Shown: positions 19,579-28,771, counted from the first letter of the stretch. The stretch is DNA of 64,000 nucleotides from Thermohahella caldifontis (GCF_041153465.1 NZ_CP154858.1:1798001-1862000); one strand, 5' to 3'. Made by a program: numbers and translations. Notes: generated by a model from the sequence alone, not told the origin.

Positions 19579-19767
19579 GCCAAACCACGGCCTGCCGGCA
19601 CGCTTCCGTGCATGTGCAAGAGGGCGCTCCAGACAATCGGGCATGAGGCACCGGACACCCACCGCCCGCGTGACCGGGAAGAAGTCGCCCCCGGCCCGGT
19701 TGGCGTCAGCACCACGGCCGGGCGGTTGTCCTGTAAAAATGCACAGGATTGTGTCGTTAGCCGTTGC

Positions 19768-19801
19768 GTGTCACAGTTCTGTCACGGTTCCCTCATAGAG
19801 T
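19768..19801 (+). promoter_or_regulatory. Pho-box promoter of the polyamine-type ABC transporter
   Basis: GTGTCAC (19768-19774), 4 bases, CTGTCAC (19779-19785), then exactly 10 bases and a -10 hexamer TAGAGT (19796-19801). This is the same geometry as at phoB, pstC and pstS in this window. A third weaker heptamer CCCTCAT follows after another 4 bases. Start of transcription would be near 19808, 28 bases before the first gene. PhoB control is inferred. Confidence 0.65.
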
Positions 19802-19835
19802 CAGGATCGTTCACAGACACAACGGAGAAAACAAC

Positions 19836-20900
19836 ATGAAGAAGCGTGTGGTAACGATACTTTGCAGTGCCCTGCTCGGGCTGTCCGTCAACGCACAGGC
19901 CGAAGAGGTCCTGCGTCTGCTCACCTGGAAAGGCTATGCACCGCAACCGCTGGTGGAGAAATTCGAGAAGCAGACAGGCATAAAGGTGGAAGTCACCTAC
20001 TCCAACAACGAGGAGATGATTGCCAAACTGCGGGCCACTCGTGGTGCCGGCTTCGATCTGGCTCAGCCCAGCCAGGATCGCATTGCATCCGTCCAGGCCA
20101 AGTTCCGGCTGTACCAGCCCATTGACTACAGCAAGGTCAAGACGGACCAGATCGTACCGTCCATGCTGGAGGCGGTGAAGAAAAATACCCGCGTCAAGGA
20201 TGCCTCCTACGCCGTGCCCTTTGCCTATGGCACCTCGGGCCTGATCGTCAACAAAAAGGAGGCACCGGGCGCAAATGACTATACCGCACTGCTCGACCCG
20301 ACCTACAAGGGTCGCATCAGCTACCGGCTCAAGCGTCCGACACTGATCGCGATGGCTTTCGCCCTGGGTGACGATCCTTTCGCCAAGTACAGCGATCCGG
20401 ACGCATACAAGCAGCTGATGGAAAAGGTCCGCGACAAGCTGATCGAGGCCAAGCCGCTGGTGAAGAACTACTGGTCCAACGGTGATGCCCTGCTGGAAAT
20501 GATGCGCAGCGGCGAAGTGACGGTCGCCATGGGTTGGGACAACGGTGGCTGGAAACTGCACGCAGAAAACCCGGATATCGACTTCGTAGCCCCCAGGAGT
20601 GGTGCGCTGGGCTGGATCGACACCTTTGCCATTCCGGCCAAATCCAGGAATGTTGAGGCCGCCTACCAGTGGATCAATTTCATGCTGGAACCCGAGAATG
20701 CAGCCTTCTTCACCAATCAGGAAAAATACGGCACCGCCTCTCGTGATGCCGTAAAATATCTGGATCCTGAAATCCGCGCCAACTTTGAGCGCTCCTTCAG
20801 TCAGGCGGATATCGACAATATCAAGTGGTACCCGCCCGTACCGGCAAAAATCGAGCAGATCGAAGGCAAGATTCTCGATCAGATCAAGTCGGCTCGCTGA
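19836..20900 (+). CDS. ABC transporter periplasmic binding protein, PotD/PotF family
   Basis: 354-residue secreted binding protein (COG0687 type). The signal peptide is MKKRVVTILCSALLGLSVNAQA, cut before EEVLRLL. Family landmarks are LRLLTWKGYAPQPLVEKFEKQTGIKVEV near the N-terminus, VPFAYGTSGLIVNK, and VAMGWDNGGWKL. The ATG at 19836 has a GGAG ribosome site and starts the signal peptide. It begins a four-gene operon with an ATPase and two permeases. By family it binds spermidine or putrescine, but the Pho-box promoter raises the possibility of a phosphorus-containing amine such as 2-aminoethylphosphonate. Ligand is therefore undecided. Confidence 0.88.
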   Translation: MKKRVVTILCSALLGLSVNAQAEEVLRLLTWKGYAPQPLVEKFEKQTGIKVEVTYSNNEEMIAKLRATRGAGFDLAQPSQDRIASVQAKFRLYQPIDYSKVKTDQIVPSMLEAVKKNTRVKDASYAVPFAYGTSGLIVNKKEAPGANDYTALLDPTYKGRISYRLKRPTLIAMAFALGDDPFAKYSDPDAYKQLMEKVRDKLIEAKPLVKNYWSNGDALLEMMRSGEVTVAMGWDNGGWKLHAENPDIDFVAPRSGALGWIDTFAIPAKSRNVEAAYQWINFMLEPENAAFFTNQEKYGTASRDAVKYLDPEIRANFERSFSQADIDNIKWYPPVPAKIEQIEGKILDQIKSAR

Positions 20901-20931
20901 GCCTCCCTGCAGATCTTTCTGCACTGACCTG

Positions 20932-20955
20932 ACCAGGCGGGTGAGCCCGCCTGGT
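20932..20955 (+). other. Intercistronic hairpin between binding-protein and ATPase genes
   Basis: Perfect 10-base stem ACCAGGCGGG/CCCGCCTGGT with a 4-base loop and no T-run. Placed after the binding-protein gene and before the ATPase gene, it probably protects the 3' end of the upstream message so that more binding protein than membrane parts is made, as REP-type hairpins do in other ABC operons. Confidence 0.55.
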
Positions 20956-20977
20956 TGACGACAAACAAGGGACAAGA

Positions 20978-22045
20978 ATGACGGCTGTTCTTGAACTCAG
21001 AAACCTGACCCGAAAATTCGGCGATTTCATTGCCGTGAACGATCTGTCCCTAGAGGTGGAAGAAGGCAGTTTCTTCTCCATTCTGGGACCCTCGGGCTGC
21101 GGCAAGACCACACTGCTGCGCATGATCGCCGGTTTTCAGGCCCCCTCGTCCGGCGACATCCTGATCCGTGGACAATCTGTCCTGAATGTGCCGCCCAACA
21201 AGCGCCCGGTCAATCTGGTGTTTCAGCATCTGGCGCTCTTTCCCATGATGAATGTGGCGGAAAACATTGCCTTCGGTCTCAAGCGCCGCAAGGTACCGGC
21301 CCCCGAACGGCGCCGGCGCGTCGAGTCCATTCTGGAACGGGTGGGTCTGGCAGGCTTTGGTGAGAAGCGCATCGATCAGCTCTCTGGCGGTCAGCGTCAA
21401 CGTGTGGCCATCGCCCGGGCACTGGTTCTGGAACCGTCCATACTGCTGCTGGATGAACCTCTGGGCGCGCTGGATCTGAAACTGCGCGAACACATGAAGA
21501 TTGAACTCAAGAAACTCCAGGCCCAGGTCGGAACGACTTTTGTGTACATCACCCACGACCAGTCAGAAGCGCTGGTGATGTCCGATCGCGTGGCCGTCAT
21601 GAACGGGGGTCGCTTCGAACAGGTCGGCACCCCGCGGGCGCTTTACGATCAGCCGGCAACCCGGTTTGTGGCCGGTTTTGTCGGAGAGAGCAACCGGTTT
21701 GAAGGCACACTGGATGCCCAGGGCATTTTTCAGGCACGGGACGGTCTGACACTGCACGTCGCCCCCCGCCCCGGAACACTGCCGGGCAACGCGGAACTGT
21801 TCGTCCGGCCCGAGGCCATTTTGCTGGAGCCCGACAATACGCTGGACACGCTGAACCGGTTCCGCATCCGGGTGAAAAACGTGATCTTCGACGGCTCCAA
21901 CACCCGGGTACTGGCCGATGTGGAGGGCACCGGCCATGAGATCGTGATTGCCCTGCCCCAGAACAGCCGCTTTGCCCATATCGGGCCGGGCAGCCGGGTG
22001 GAGGCAGGCGTGGCAGCGGAGGATTGCAGGTGCTTTCCGGCATGA
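20978..22045 (+). CDS. ABC transporter ATP-binding protein, PotA-like
   Basis: 355-residue importer ATPase. Walker A is GPSGCGKTT, the Q-loop lies in NLVFQHLALFPMM, the signature is LSGGQRQRVAIARAL, Walker B is LLLDEPLGALD and the switch His is in ITHDQSEAL. A C-terminal TOBE-type domain (from about 240) is the regulatory part seen in PotA-like proteins. The Q-loop reads FQHLALFP where most have FQSYALFP. Second gene of the operon; its stop overlaps the next start (ATGA). Confidence 0.93.
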   Translation: MTAVLELRNLTRKFGDFIAVNDLSLEVEEGSFFSILGPSGCGKTTLLRMIAGFQAPSSGDILIRGQSVLNVPPNKRPVNLVFQHLALFPMMNVAENIAFGLKRRKVPAPERRRRVESILERVGLAGFGEKRIDQLSGGQRQRVAIARALVLEPSILLLDEPLGALDLKLREHMKIELKKLQAQVGTTFVYITHDQSEALVMSDRVAVMNGGRFEQVGTPRALYDQPATRFVAGFVGESNRFEGTLDAQGIFQARDGLTLHVAPRPGTLPGNAELFVRPEAILLEPDNTLDTLNRFRIRVKNVIFDGSNTRVLADVEGTGHEIVIALPQNSRFAHIGPGSRVEAGVAAEDCRCFPA

Positions 22046-22899
22046 CCAATCAACGCCGTCTGGGCCTCTGGCTGCTGCTGATGCCCGTACTGCTCTGGCT
22101 GGTGCTGCTGATCGTGGTGCCCCATATCGAATTGTTCATCATGTCACTGAAGACGGAGGATGACTGGGGAGAACCGGTGTGGAGCCTGGCCAACTACCGC
22201 CACTTCTTCGAGGAGCGGCTGTACTGGGTGACCTTCCTGCGCACCGCCCTGTATTCTCTGCTGGTGACAGTGCTCACCTTCCTGGTCACCTTCCCGGTGG
22301 CATTCTACATTACCAAACTGGCACGCCCCCGAGCCGGCATGGCGCTGATGATCCTACTGCTCATGCCCTTCTGGGTGAGCGAGCTGGTGCGCGTGTACGG
22401 CTGGATGATCCTGCTTCGGGAAAGCGGCGTGATCAACCATTTCCTGATCAGCCTGGGCATTCTGGAAAAGCCGGTGGAAATGCTCTACAACGACGCCAGC
22501 ATGCTGCTGGGACTGGTCTATACCTCCATGCTGTTCATGGCGGTGCCGCTGATCTCGTCTCTGGAAGGCATGGATGACAGCCTGATCGAGGCAGCCCATG
22601 ATCTGGGCGCCTCCAAGTGGGTCATCTTTACCCGGATTGTGATTCCCTACGCCGCACCGGGTATTACATCAGGTTCCATTGTGGTCTTCATGCTGACACT
22701 TGGCAACTACCTCACCCCCAATCTGATGGGGGGCAAGAACTCGCTCTGGTTCACCGAGCAGATCTACAACCAGTTTATCGCCAGCTTCAACTGGAACCAG
22801 GGCGCAGCCTTCGGCTTCCTGCTGCTGTTGCTGTCGTCCCTGATGGTCTGGCTCGGACTGAAGCTGTCCGGACAATCTCTCGGGAAGGTCGCCTCATGA
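22042..22899 (+). CDS. ABC transporter permease, PotB-like
   Basis: 285-residue inner-membrane permease with about six helices. The coupling (EAA) loop is EAAHDLGASKWVIFTRIVIPYAAPGI, which contacts the ATPase. The ATG at 22042 overlaps the ATPase stop (ATGA); an in-frame ATG 18 bases earlier is less likely. Hydrophobic segments begin at once (RRLGLWLLLMPVLLWLVLLIVVPHI). Together with the next gene it forms the heterodimeric channel. Confidence 0.92.
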   Translation: MTNQRRLGLWLLLMPVLLWLVLLIVVPHIELFIMSLKTEDDWGEPVWSLANYRHFFEERLYWVTFLRTALYSLLVTVLTFLVTFPVAFYITKLARPRAGMALMILLLMPFWVSELVRVYGWMILLRESGVINHFLISLGILEKPVEMLYNDASMLLGLVYTSMLFMAVPLISSLEGMDDSLIEAAHDLGASKWVIFTRIVIPYAAPGITSGSIVVFMLTLGNYLTPNLMGGKNSLWFTEQIYNQFIASFNWNQGAAFGFLLLLLSSLMVWLGLKLSGQSLGKVAS

Positions 22900-23753
22900 T
22901 CCGGTCACTCCCCGCTTCACGCACCTACCGCTGGGGCATGACTGCCTATGTGGTCCTGTTCTACATCTTTCTGTTCGCACCGCTGGTCATCACCTGTGTG
23001 CTGGCATTCAATGACTCCGACTTTCCATCGCTGCCATGGAAGGGCTTTACACTGGACTGGTTTGTCGGCGATACCCATCCGCGAATCGGCATCTTTCATG
23101 ATGAGAACAATCTCGCCAGCATCTGGGTCAGCATCCAGACCGCATTCTGGGTGTCGCTGATCTCGCTGACCCTGGGCACCATGGCGGCACTGCTGTTCGA
23201 GCAGGAAAACTTCCGTTTCAAGCCCTTCCTGTATTATCTGGCGCTGACGCCACTGGTGATCCCGGGCGTGATTCTGGGCATCTCCATACTGCTGACCGCC
23301 AACTCCGCAGGCCTCTGGTTCGAGGAGCGTCTGGGGCTGGATATCCCGATTCTGCGGCCCAGTTTCTGGCTGGTGGTGGTGGGCCAGACGGCCTTCGTGA
23401 CGACCTTTGTCCTGCTGGTCGTTTCGGCGCGTCTGCGCAAGCTGGATCCCAGTCTGGCCGAGGCGGCGATGAACCTGGGCGCCAACCGCTGGCAGGTGTT
23501 CTGGCTGATCACGCTGCCGTATCTGCGCCCGGCCATGATCGGCTCCGGCGCGGTCGCTTTCCTGATGAGTTTCGAGAACTTCAACACCACCCTGTTTCTG
23601 GTGGGATCGGATACGACACTGCCCATCAATCTCTATCTGCAGGTACGCGATGGCAGCACACCGGTCATCAATGCGATCTCCTTCCTGATGATCGTGGGCA
23701 CGTCGCTGTTGGGAATGGTCAATCTGGCGATGCAGCGGCGCAGGGCGTCATGA
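22896..23753 (+). CDS. ABC transporter permease, PotC-like
   Basis: 285-residue second permease. The EAA loop is EAAMNLGANRWQVFWLITLPYLRPAMI; a long first helix follows the start (YVVLFYIFLFAPLVITCVLAF). The ATG at 22896 overlaps the stop of the previous permease (ATGA). Reading frames that continue further upstream lie inside the previous gene and are not used. Last gene of the transporter operon. The region 23754-23970 after it holds an imperfect GC-rich inverted repeat (about 23759-23803) that may end transcription, though it lacks a clear T-run. Confidence 0.92.
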   Translation: MIRSLPASRTYRWGMTAYVVLFYIFLFAPLVITCVLAFNDSDFPSLPWKGFTLDWFVGDTHPRIGIFHDENNLASIWVSIQTAFWVSLISLTLGTMAALLFEQENFRFKPFLYYLALTPLVIPGVILGISILLTANSAGLWFEERLGLDIPILRPSFWLVVVGQTAFVTTFVLLVVSARLRKLDPSLAEAAMNLGANRWQVFWLITLPYLRPAMIGSGAVAFLMSFENFNTTLFLVGSDTTLPINLYLQVRDGSTPVINAISFLMIVGTSLLGMVNLAMQRRRAS

Positions 23754-23970
23754 GCACCCCTTGTCCGGCACGGCCTGTCTTGCAATCCGGGCCGGACAGG
23801 GTGTACAGTAGCCGCCATGCATCCAGAGCAGGACTGACGTCCTCACCAACCTGCCTCGCCTGGGCAAGGTGGTGTCCGCTTACGGCGGAGATGTGGCCAA
23901 CCTGGCAACCAAGCAGGTGCCCACCGCGTCAGTTCTCTCTCGTCATGGACCTGCGAGGAGAACACATCCG

Positions 23971-24279
23971 ATGACTGATCTGATCACCCTTTCCGGACTC
24001 TGCGAGACACCGGTCAGCGAGCCCCTTGAAGTGCTGCACACCCTTTACGAGTGCCCCCTGTACGTCTGGAGCGCCAGTGCGCACGGCAGAACCTGGCTCT
24101 ACGTGGAATACCGGGACGGCAGGGGCGCCAGCCGTTACGCCTGTTTCAGATTTGCACAGGCGGACGAGGTGATGACCTTCATCGAACAACTGCTGCCCAC
24201 CGAATCCCTGGCAGGCATTGATCCGGAGGCCACCCGAGAGCGGCCTATTGCAGCGTCTGCGCGCCGGGCACGAGCCTGA
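23971..24279 (+). CDS. Hypothetical protein, 102 residues
   Basis: Not recognised. Soluble, acidic to neutral protein with no signal peptide or membrane helix; it contains the segments TLYECPLYVWSASAHGRTWLYVEYRDGRGASRYACFRFAQADEVMTFIEQLL, which look like a compact alpha/beta fold. The ATG at 23971 has a GAGGAG ribosome site 11 bases upstream, a real sign that it is translated. Its last 35 bases overlap the 3' end of the convergent penicillin-acylase gene. It could be a trailing gene of the transporter operon or stand alone. Confidence 0.6.
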   Translation: MTDLITLSGLCETPVSEPLEVLHTLYECPLYVWSASAHGRTWLYVEYRDGRGASRYACFRFAQADEVMTFIEQLLPTESLAGIDPEATRERPIAASARRARA

Positions 24280-26791
24280 GCACCCGGTTGTACTGCTTCT
24301 CTGCCGCCGCATCACTCAGTGGCATGGGACGGTTGCCCGGCTTCAACCATACGGCGATCCCGTCATCGTAATGGGGGCTGGCCGGGTTGCCGCTCTGCCC
24401 GCCACTGTTGATCACATGCAAAGGATCCGGCTGAGAGAAGTCCACGATCAGCCGCATGGCCGGGATGTTCCAGACATCGAAGCTCTCTCCGGTGGAGTGG
24501 CCGGCCACATTGACCGTGTTGCGATCGCCTCCGGCAGGATAGGGTCCGCGATCCAGAAAGTCGGTCAGCGCGCCCAGTGCCAGCTGCTCACCTTCACTGA
24601 GCCAGGGACGGAACTGGCTGGCGCCGCTTTTCCAGGTGTAGGTGTGCAACTGTCCCCACTGCCAGCGCGCCTGATCCTCGCCCAGTGTCTGCGTCAGCCA
24701 GGGCTCGATGCGGGCCAGTGCCCGCGCCAGGATGGTCCATTTGGTTTCCGCTTCCGGCGTGCGGATGTCATCCCAGAAGGGGCTGTCTTCACGTCCCAGC
24801 AAATGATCCTGCTGGGCGGAATAGGCCAGACCGCCGGTAAACACCAGTGACTGCCAGGCCGGCGTATCCAGCCCCAGCTCGTCGCCGAAGGTTTCCCGCA
24901 TCATCAGATGTTCGAATACTCCCCAGTACAGTGCTTCACTGCTTTCCGGCGTCATCACCCCGTCAAAGTTGAGAATCTGACGCAACGCCGATTCCGCATG
25001 GGCCCGCTCCCTTTCCGGCAGCGCCAGAATGGCCTGCGCCAGGGCACGGCTGACCGCTGGTGTCTGCCACTGCTGCTGTATCTTGCCGACCAGCACGTTT
25101 TTACGGTCAAACTGAAGCTGCTCGGTGGAGGCCAGAGTCTGACGATCATTGGCCGCCAGCACTTCATTGATGCGCTCGAAACGCTCCGGATAATACCAGC
25201 TCGAGCTCATCACGAACCCGGGGTCACGAACCGTGCGGTGGTTGGCGGTGGCAAGATAGCCCTGCTCCGGGTCCCAGGCTGCGGGCTGCTGCGCCACGTC
25301 CACCCAACCCTGCCAGTCATATTCGCCTGTCCAGCCCGGCGAGGGGAAATGTCCCGTCCCCTTGCCCCGGATCGGGTAGCGGCCGGTCACCTGCCAGCCG
25401 ATGTGATCCCGGTCGCCATAAACCAGATTCAGGTGAATGAAGCGGATACCCCGGACAATCTCCCGCGCTTCTTTCGCAGAGCGCGCCAGCCCCAGCCGAA
25501 GTACCGCTTCCATGGTCCGGTCCGGCACCTCACTGGTCTGACTCACGGCCAGACCATAGCGCGATGCGGTGGGTACCGGCAGCAACGGGTTGACACGGTC
25601 ACCCGCCACGGCTTCATTCAGCAGCGGGCCGTGACGGGTACGACGCAGGGTACGGCGCACCGGCTCGTCCTGTCCGCGTACGTGAAACACTTCTTCCCGG
25701 GTGGCCACCGGCTCCCACGTACCCTGCCAGAGCGCCTCCCAGCGGCCGTTTTCAAAGCGCAGCTTTTCCAGAAACACATCCTGACTGTCGGCCATGACCA
25801 TGGTCATGCCCCAACCCACATGGCCATTGCTGCCGGCCACGATACCGGGAATCCCGGCCAGGGCAATCCCGCCGGCACTGTATTCCGGTGTCCGCACCTG
25901 CATCAGCATCCACAGAGGCGGATGTTCAAGCAGAAGATGCGTATCGTTGGCGACAATGGACGCGCCGCCAGCCGTTCTGCCAGGTGCAACGGCCCAGTTG
26001 TTGGAGGCCGCCATGCCTGAACTGAGCCCCTGTGTCTGGAGCTGGCCGGCAAGGGTCTGCAGAGCCGTGGCATCCCGGGCCAGCGCCTGCAGGTTCAAAC
26101 CGGACAGCTTGGCCGCTTCGGCGTGATCAATGGGTTCATCCGGATAGATGGGCAGCAGCCAGGCAGCCTTGTCCACCCCCACCTTCGCGGCCAGATTGAT
26201 GAACGCCAGCTCTTCCTGCAGGTTCACGCCCAATCCAAGATTGATGAGCGCGAAAATGTCACAGGCGTTTTCCGCTTTCCAGGGTTCGGGCTGATACCCG
26301 GCCAGGGCCACGCCAAACGGCATGCGGTCACGATGATCCGCCATCCAGGCATTGACCCCGTCGGCGAAATCTCCCAGCAGTTCGCGCATGTCGGGCGACA
26401 GCGCCTGACACTGGCGCATGGCAATCTCGTGAACGCCCAGCGTGCGCATGTACACATCCATGTTCAGCGCCACGGGCCCGGCCAGCTCCGCCAGCCGACC
26501 CTGAGCCACCAGAACAAAATTCAGCATCTGCTCAAAACGGTCAGACGCCATGACCCAGCCCGTCGCACGTGACAGATCCCTCAGATTCTCCGCTTCGATC
26601 CGGGGAATACCCAGCTCATCGCGACGCACCGTGACCGGTGCAGACAGCCCGGGCAGTGTCAGTTGCCCGGTTTCCGGATCCAGCGAGTCCTGCGCCAGTT
26701 GCTGCAGGAGCGCCGTCCGCTGCGTCCACAGCCCCATCAGCAGGGCCACCACCACGAACATGACCAGTGTCATGCGAAACCGTCTGACCAT
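24245..26791 (-). CDS. Penicillin acylase-family amidase (Ntn hydrolase)
   Basis: About 848 residues. Made as a precursor that cuts itself; the new N-terminal nucleophile is the Ser of ASNNWAV (about residue 263), followed by the family's SIVANDTHLLLEHPP. The A-chain half has VTVRRDELGIPRIEAENLRDL near the N-terminus. A single hydrophobic helix (TLVMFVVVALLMGLW) near the start acts as signal or anchor, placing the enzyme in the periplasm. The frame opens at 26815, but the ATG at 26791 has GGAG at a proper distance, so I prefer it. Members hydrolyse beta-lactam side chains or acyl-homoserine lactones; the substrate here is unknown. Divergent from a TetR regulator. Confidence 0.87.
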   Translation of the reverse strand: MVRRFRMTLVMFVVVALLMGLWTQRTALLQQLAQDSLDPETGQLTLPGLSAPVTVRRDELGIPRIEAENLRDLSRATGWVMASDRFEQMLNFVLVAQGRLAELAGPVALNMDVYMRTLGVHEIAMRQCQALSPDMRELLGDFADGVNAWMADHRDRMPFGVALAGYQPEPWKAENACDIFALINLGLGVNLQEELAFINLAAKVGVDKAAWLLPIYPDEPIDHAEAAKLSGLNLQALARDATALQTLAGQLQTQGLSSGMAASNNWAVAPGRTAGGASIVANDTHLLLEHPPLWMLMQVRTPEYSAGGIALAGIPGIVAGSNGHVGWGMTMVMADSQDVFLEKLRFENGRWEALWQGTWEPVATREEVFHVRGQDEPVRRTLRRTRHGPLLNEAVAGDRVNPLLPVPTASRYGLAVSQTSEVPDRTMEAVLRLGLARSAKEAREIVRGIRFIHLNLVYGDRDHIGWQVTGRYPIRGKGTGHFPSPGWTGEYDWQGWVDVAQQPAAWDPEQGYLATANHRTVRDPGFVMSSSWYYPERFERINEVLAANDRQTLASTEQLQFDRKNVLVGKIQQQWQTPAVSRALAQAILALPERERAHAESALRQILNFDGVMTPESSEALYWGVFEHLMMRETFGDELGLDTPAWQSLVFTGGLAYSAQQDHLLGREDSPFWDDIRTPEAETKWTILARALARIEPWLTQTLGEDQARWQWGQLHTYTWKSGASQFRPWLSEGEQLALGALTDFLDRGPYPAGGDRNTVNVAGHSTGESFDVWNIPAMRLIVDFSQPDPLHVINSGGQSGNPASPHYDDGIAVWLKPGNRPMPLSDAAAEKQYNRVLRLVPGAQTLQ

Positions 26792-26815
26792 TTCCTGTTC
26801 TCCAAACATGAGCAT

Positions 26816-26844
26816 TGATCACGTTATAATATGATCATTGATCA
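26816..26844. promoter_or_regulatory. Divergent promoter region with three TGATCA sites
   Basis: Between the acylase gene and the divergent tetR gene there are three copies of TGATCA at 26816, 26832 and 26839; the last two are separated by one base, forming a larger inverted repeat. A consensus TATAAT (26825-26830) lies between the first two. This is a likely operator for the neighbouring TetR protein controlling both genes. Confidence 0.5.
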
Positions 26845-26891
26845 GATTTTGCTACACTTGATTTCAGGAACATCATCACAGGCCCGACAAC

Positions 26892-27536
26892 ATGACATCG
26901 TCCCTCTCCCCTCGCCGCAAACCTGCCCAGTCCCGCAGCCGCAAGCGGGTGGATGCCATCCTCAGTGCCGTGGTGCGGCTGGTGGTGGACAAGGGCTATG
27001 CACAGGTCTCCATGCGGGAAGTGGCACGGGAGCTGGGCATTCCCATCAGTTCGCTCTATCAGTATTTCCCCTCCAAGGAAGCCATTGCCGCTGCGCTGGC
27101 AGATCACTACATGGGGGAATTGCACCGCCTGCTGCCGGGAACCCTGGCACGACTGGATCTGAAGACACCAACGGGAGAGCTGATCGCGGCCGGTGTCGGG
27201 GCCATTGTGGATGCCTACTGGCAGTATTACCGCGCCCACCCGGAACTGCCGGCGCTCTGGGCCGCCTGCCAGGCCGACCCGGCACTCCAGGCGCGTGACC
27301 GTGCGCAATGCGAGAATCAGGCCCGCGATCTGGCCCGGCTCATGGCGGCCCATGCCCGCAGACCCGCAGACGACCCCGACTTGCTTGCCCATGCGCGCTG
27401 GTGTGTCGAAACGCTGGGCGCCACCCTGAGGCGTGCCATCACACTGCCGGAAAGCGAAGCCTGCGCGTTATTGGGTGTCTGCCGGCAGCAACTCGCGAGC
27501 GCATTGACTGCACTCGCGCAACGGTATAATAAGTGA
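26892..27536 (+). CDS. TetR/AcrR-family transcriptional regulator
   Basis: 214-residue repressor. The N-terminal DNA-binding domain is ILSAVVRLVVDKGYAQVSMREVARELGIPISSLYQYFPSKEAIAAAL, with the helix-turn-helix in VARELGIPISSLYQYF. A basic stretch (SPRRKPAQSRSRKR) precedes it. The C-terminal domain has a cysteine-containing helix near the end. It is divergent from the penicillin-acylase gene with about 100 bases between the starts, so it probably controls that gene and itself. Ligand unknown. Confidence 0.88.
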   Translation: MTSSLSPRRKPAQSRSRKRVDAILSAVVRLVVDKGYAQVSMREVARELGIPISSLYQYFPSKEAIAAALADHYMGELHRLLPGTLARLDLKTPTGELIAAGVGAIVDAYWQYYRAHPELPALWAACQADPALQARDRAQCENQARDLARLMAAHARRPADDPDLLAHARWCVETLGATLRRAITLPESEACALLGVCRQQLASALTALAQRYNK

Positions 27537-27652
27537 CCTGACACACAGGAATACAAATCGTAACAGAGATTTCCCCGGATCGGCCCGCCTCCCTCGTCCA
27601 AATGGATGTTTCTGGGGTATACTCGGGCGAGCAAGAATAAAAAGAAGCGAGC

Positions 27653-28771
27653 ATGGATAACGAAGAACCCCGAACCGCACCGGCTGCCCTGCGTGAACTC
27701 GTGGAGGGTGATGCGCGCGTCATCCGCATACTCCACGCCCTGTGCTGGGCAGGGGTCGTCACGCTCGTCGGCATCGGCACCAAGGCCTGGTTTTCCGGGC
27801 ATCATGTCTATGGGGTATCGCTCTACCTCTTCGCTGTCGCCCTGGCACTGAACGCCGTGGTTCACCACCACACGGCAAATGATACCCTGTTCAGAAACGC
27901 CTTCATCGGCATTGTGGGCATGCTGTTCTGCTATCTGGCCGCGTCAGGCGGGGAAAGCAACACCGGGATCCTGTGGCTCTATACCTTCCCGCCATTCGTG
28001 TTCTATCTGGTCGGTCTGCAACGCGGCCTGGTCATGATGGCCCTGATGATGGCGGTCGTGGTCATCGTGTTCCTGTTCCCCGACCTGCCCTTCGTCAAGG
28101 CCCGGTATGAGCCGGACTTCAAGATCCGCTTCCTGACGTCCATGGCATTTGTCACCACATTCTGCTACATCCTGGATGCCTCCCGGCGCAAGACCGGTGA
28201 GGAACTCATGGCCATGGCGAGCCTGTTTGAAAAGGCCTCGCGAACGGACGAGCTGACCCAACTGCCGAACCGGCGCGACATGCGTCAGCGCCTGGATCAG
28301 GAGTATTACCGCTACAAGCGCCATGGCCGCCATTTCTCCATCATTCTCCTGGATATCGACTTCTTCAAGAAGATCAACGATACCTACGGCCATGATGCAG
28401 GAGACTACGTCCTCGTGCGCTTTGCCGAGGTCCTGTCGCACAGCTGTCGCAAGCTGGACTCGGCCGCACGCTGGGGGGGCGAGGAGTTTCTGGTGCTGCT
28501 TCCGGATACCTCGCTGATCCAGGCCCTGGCACTGGCCGAGCGTCTGCGGGACACCGTCGAGAAGACCGCCTTTGTGTACAAGGGGCGGCGCATTCAGGTC
28601 ACCACCAGTGCCGGCGTCTGCTCCATTGGTCAGACCAAGGACCTGGAAGCGCTGCTCAAGCAGGCGGACATCAATCTGTATCAGGCCAAGATCAAGGGGC
28701 GCAACCGCGTCATTCCCCCGGTACTGACCCGGTCCGGTGCCGACAATGACGGCACCAGCGGCTCAGCCTGA
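27653..28771 (+). CDS. Membrane-anchored diguanylate cyclase
   Basis: 372-residue protein. The N-terminal 180 residues contain about five or six hydrophobic helices (from VIRILHALCWAGVVTLVGIGT), a membrane sensor of unknown type. The C-terminal GGDEF domain has TDELTQLPNRRDM, the DIDFFKKINDTYGHDAGD metal and substrate segment, the active-site GGEEF at residues 275-279, and an inhibitory RxxD site (RKLD) five residues before it. All are intact, so it should make cyclic di-GMP and be feedback inhibited. A TATACT -10 lies about 30 bases upstream. Confidence 0.92.
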   Translation: MDNEEPRTAPAALRELVEGDARVIRILHALCWAGVVTLVGIGTKAWFSGHHVYGVSLYLFAVALALNAVVHHHTANDTLFRNAFIGIVGMLFCYLAASGGESNTGILWLYTFPPFVFYLVGLQRGLVMMALMMAVVVIVFLFPDLPFVKARYEPDFKIRFLTSMAFVTTFCYILDASRRKTGEELMAMASLFEKASRTDELTQLPNRRDMRQRLDQEYYRYKRHGRHFSIILLDIDFFKKINDTYGHDAGDYVLVRFAEVLSHSCRKLDSAARWGGEEFLVLLPDTSLIQALALAERLRDTVEKTAFVYKGRRIQVTTSAGVCSIGQTKDLEALLKQADINLYQAKIKGRNRVIPPVLTRSGADNDGTSGSA

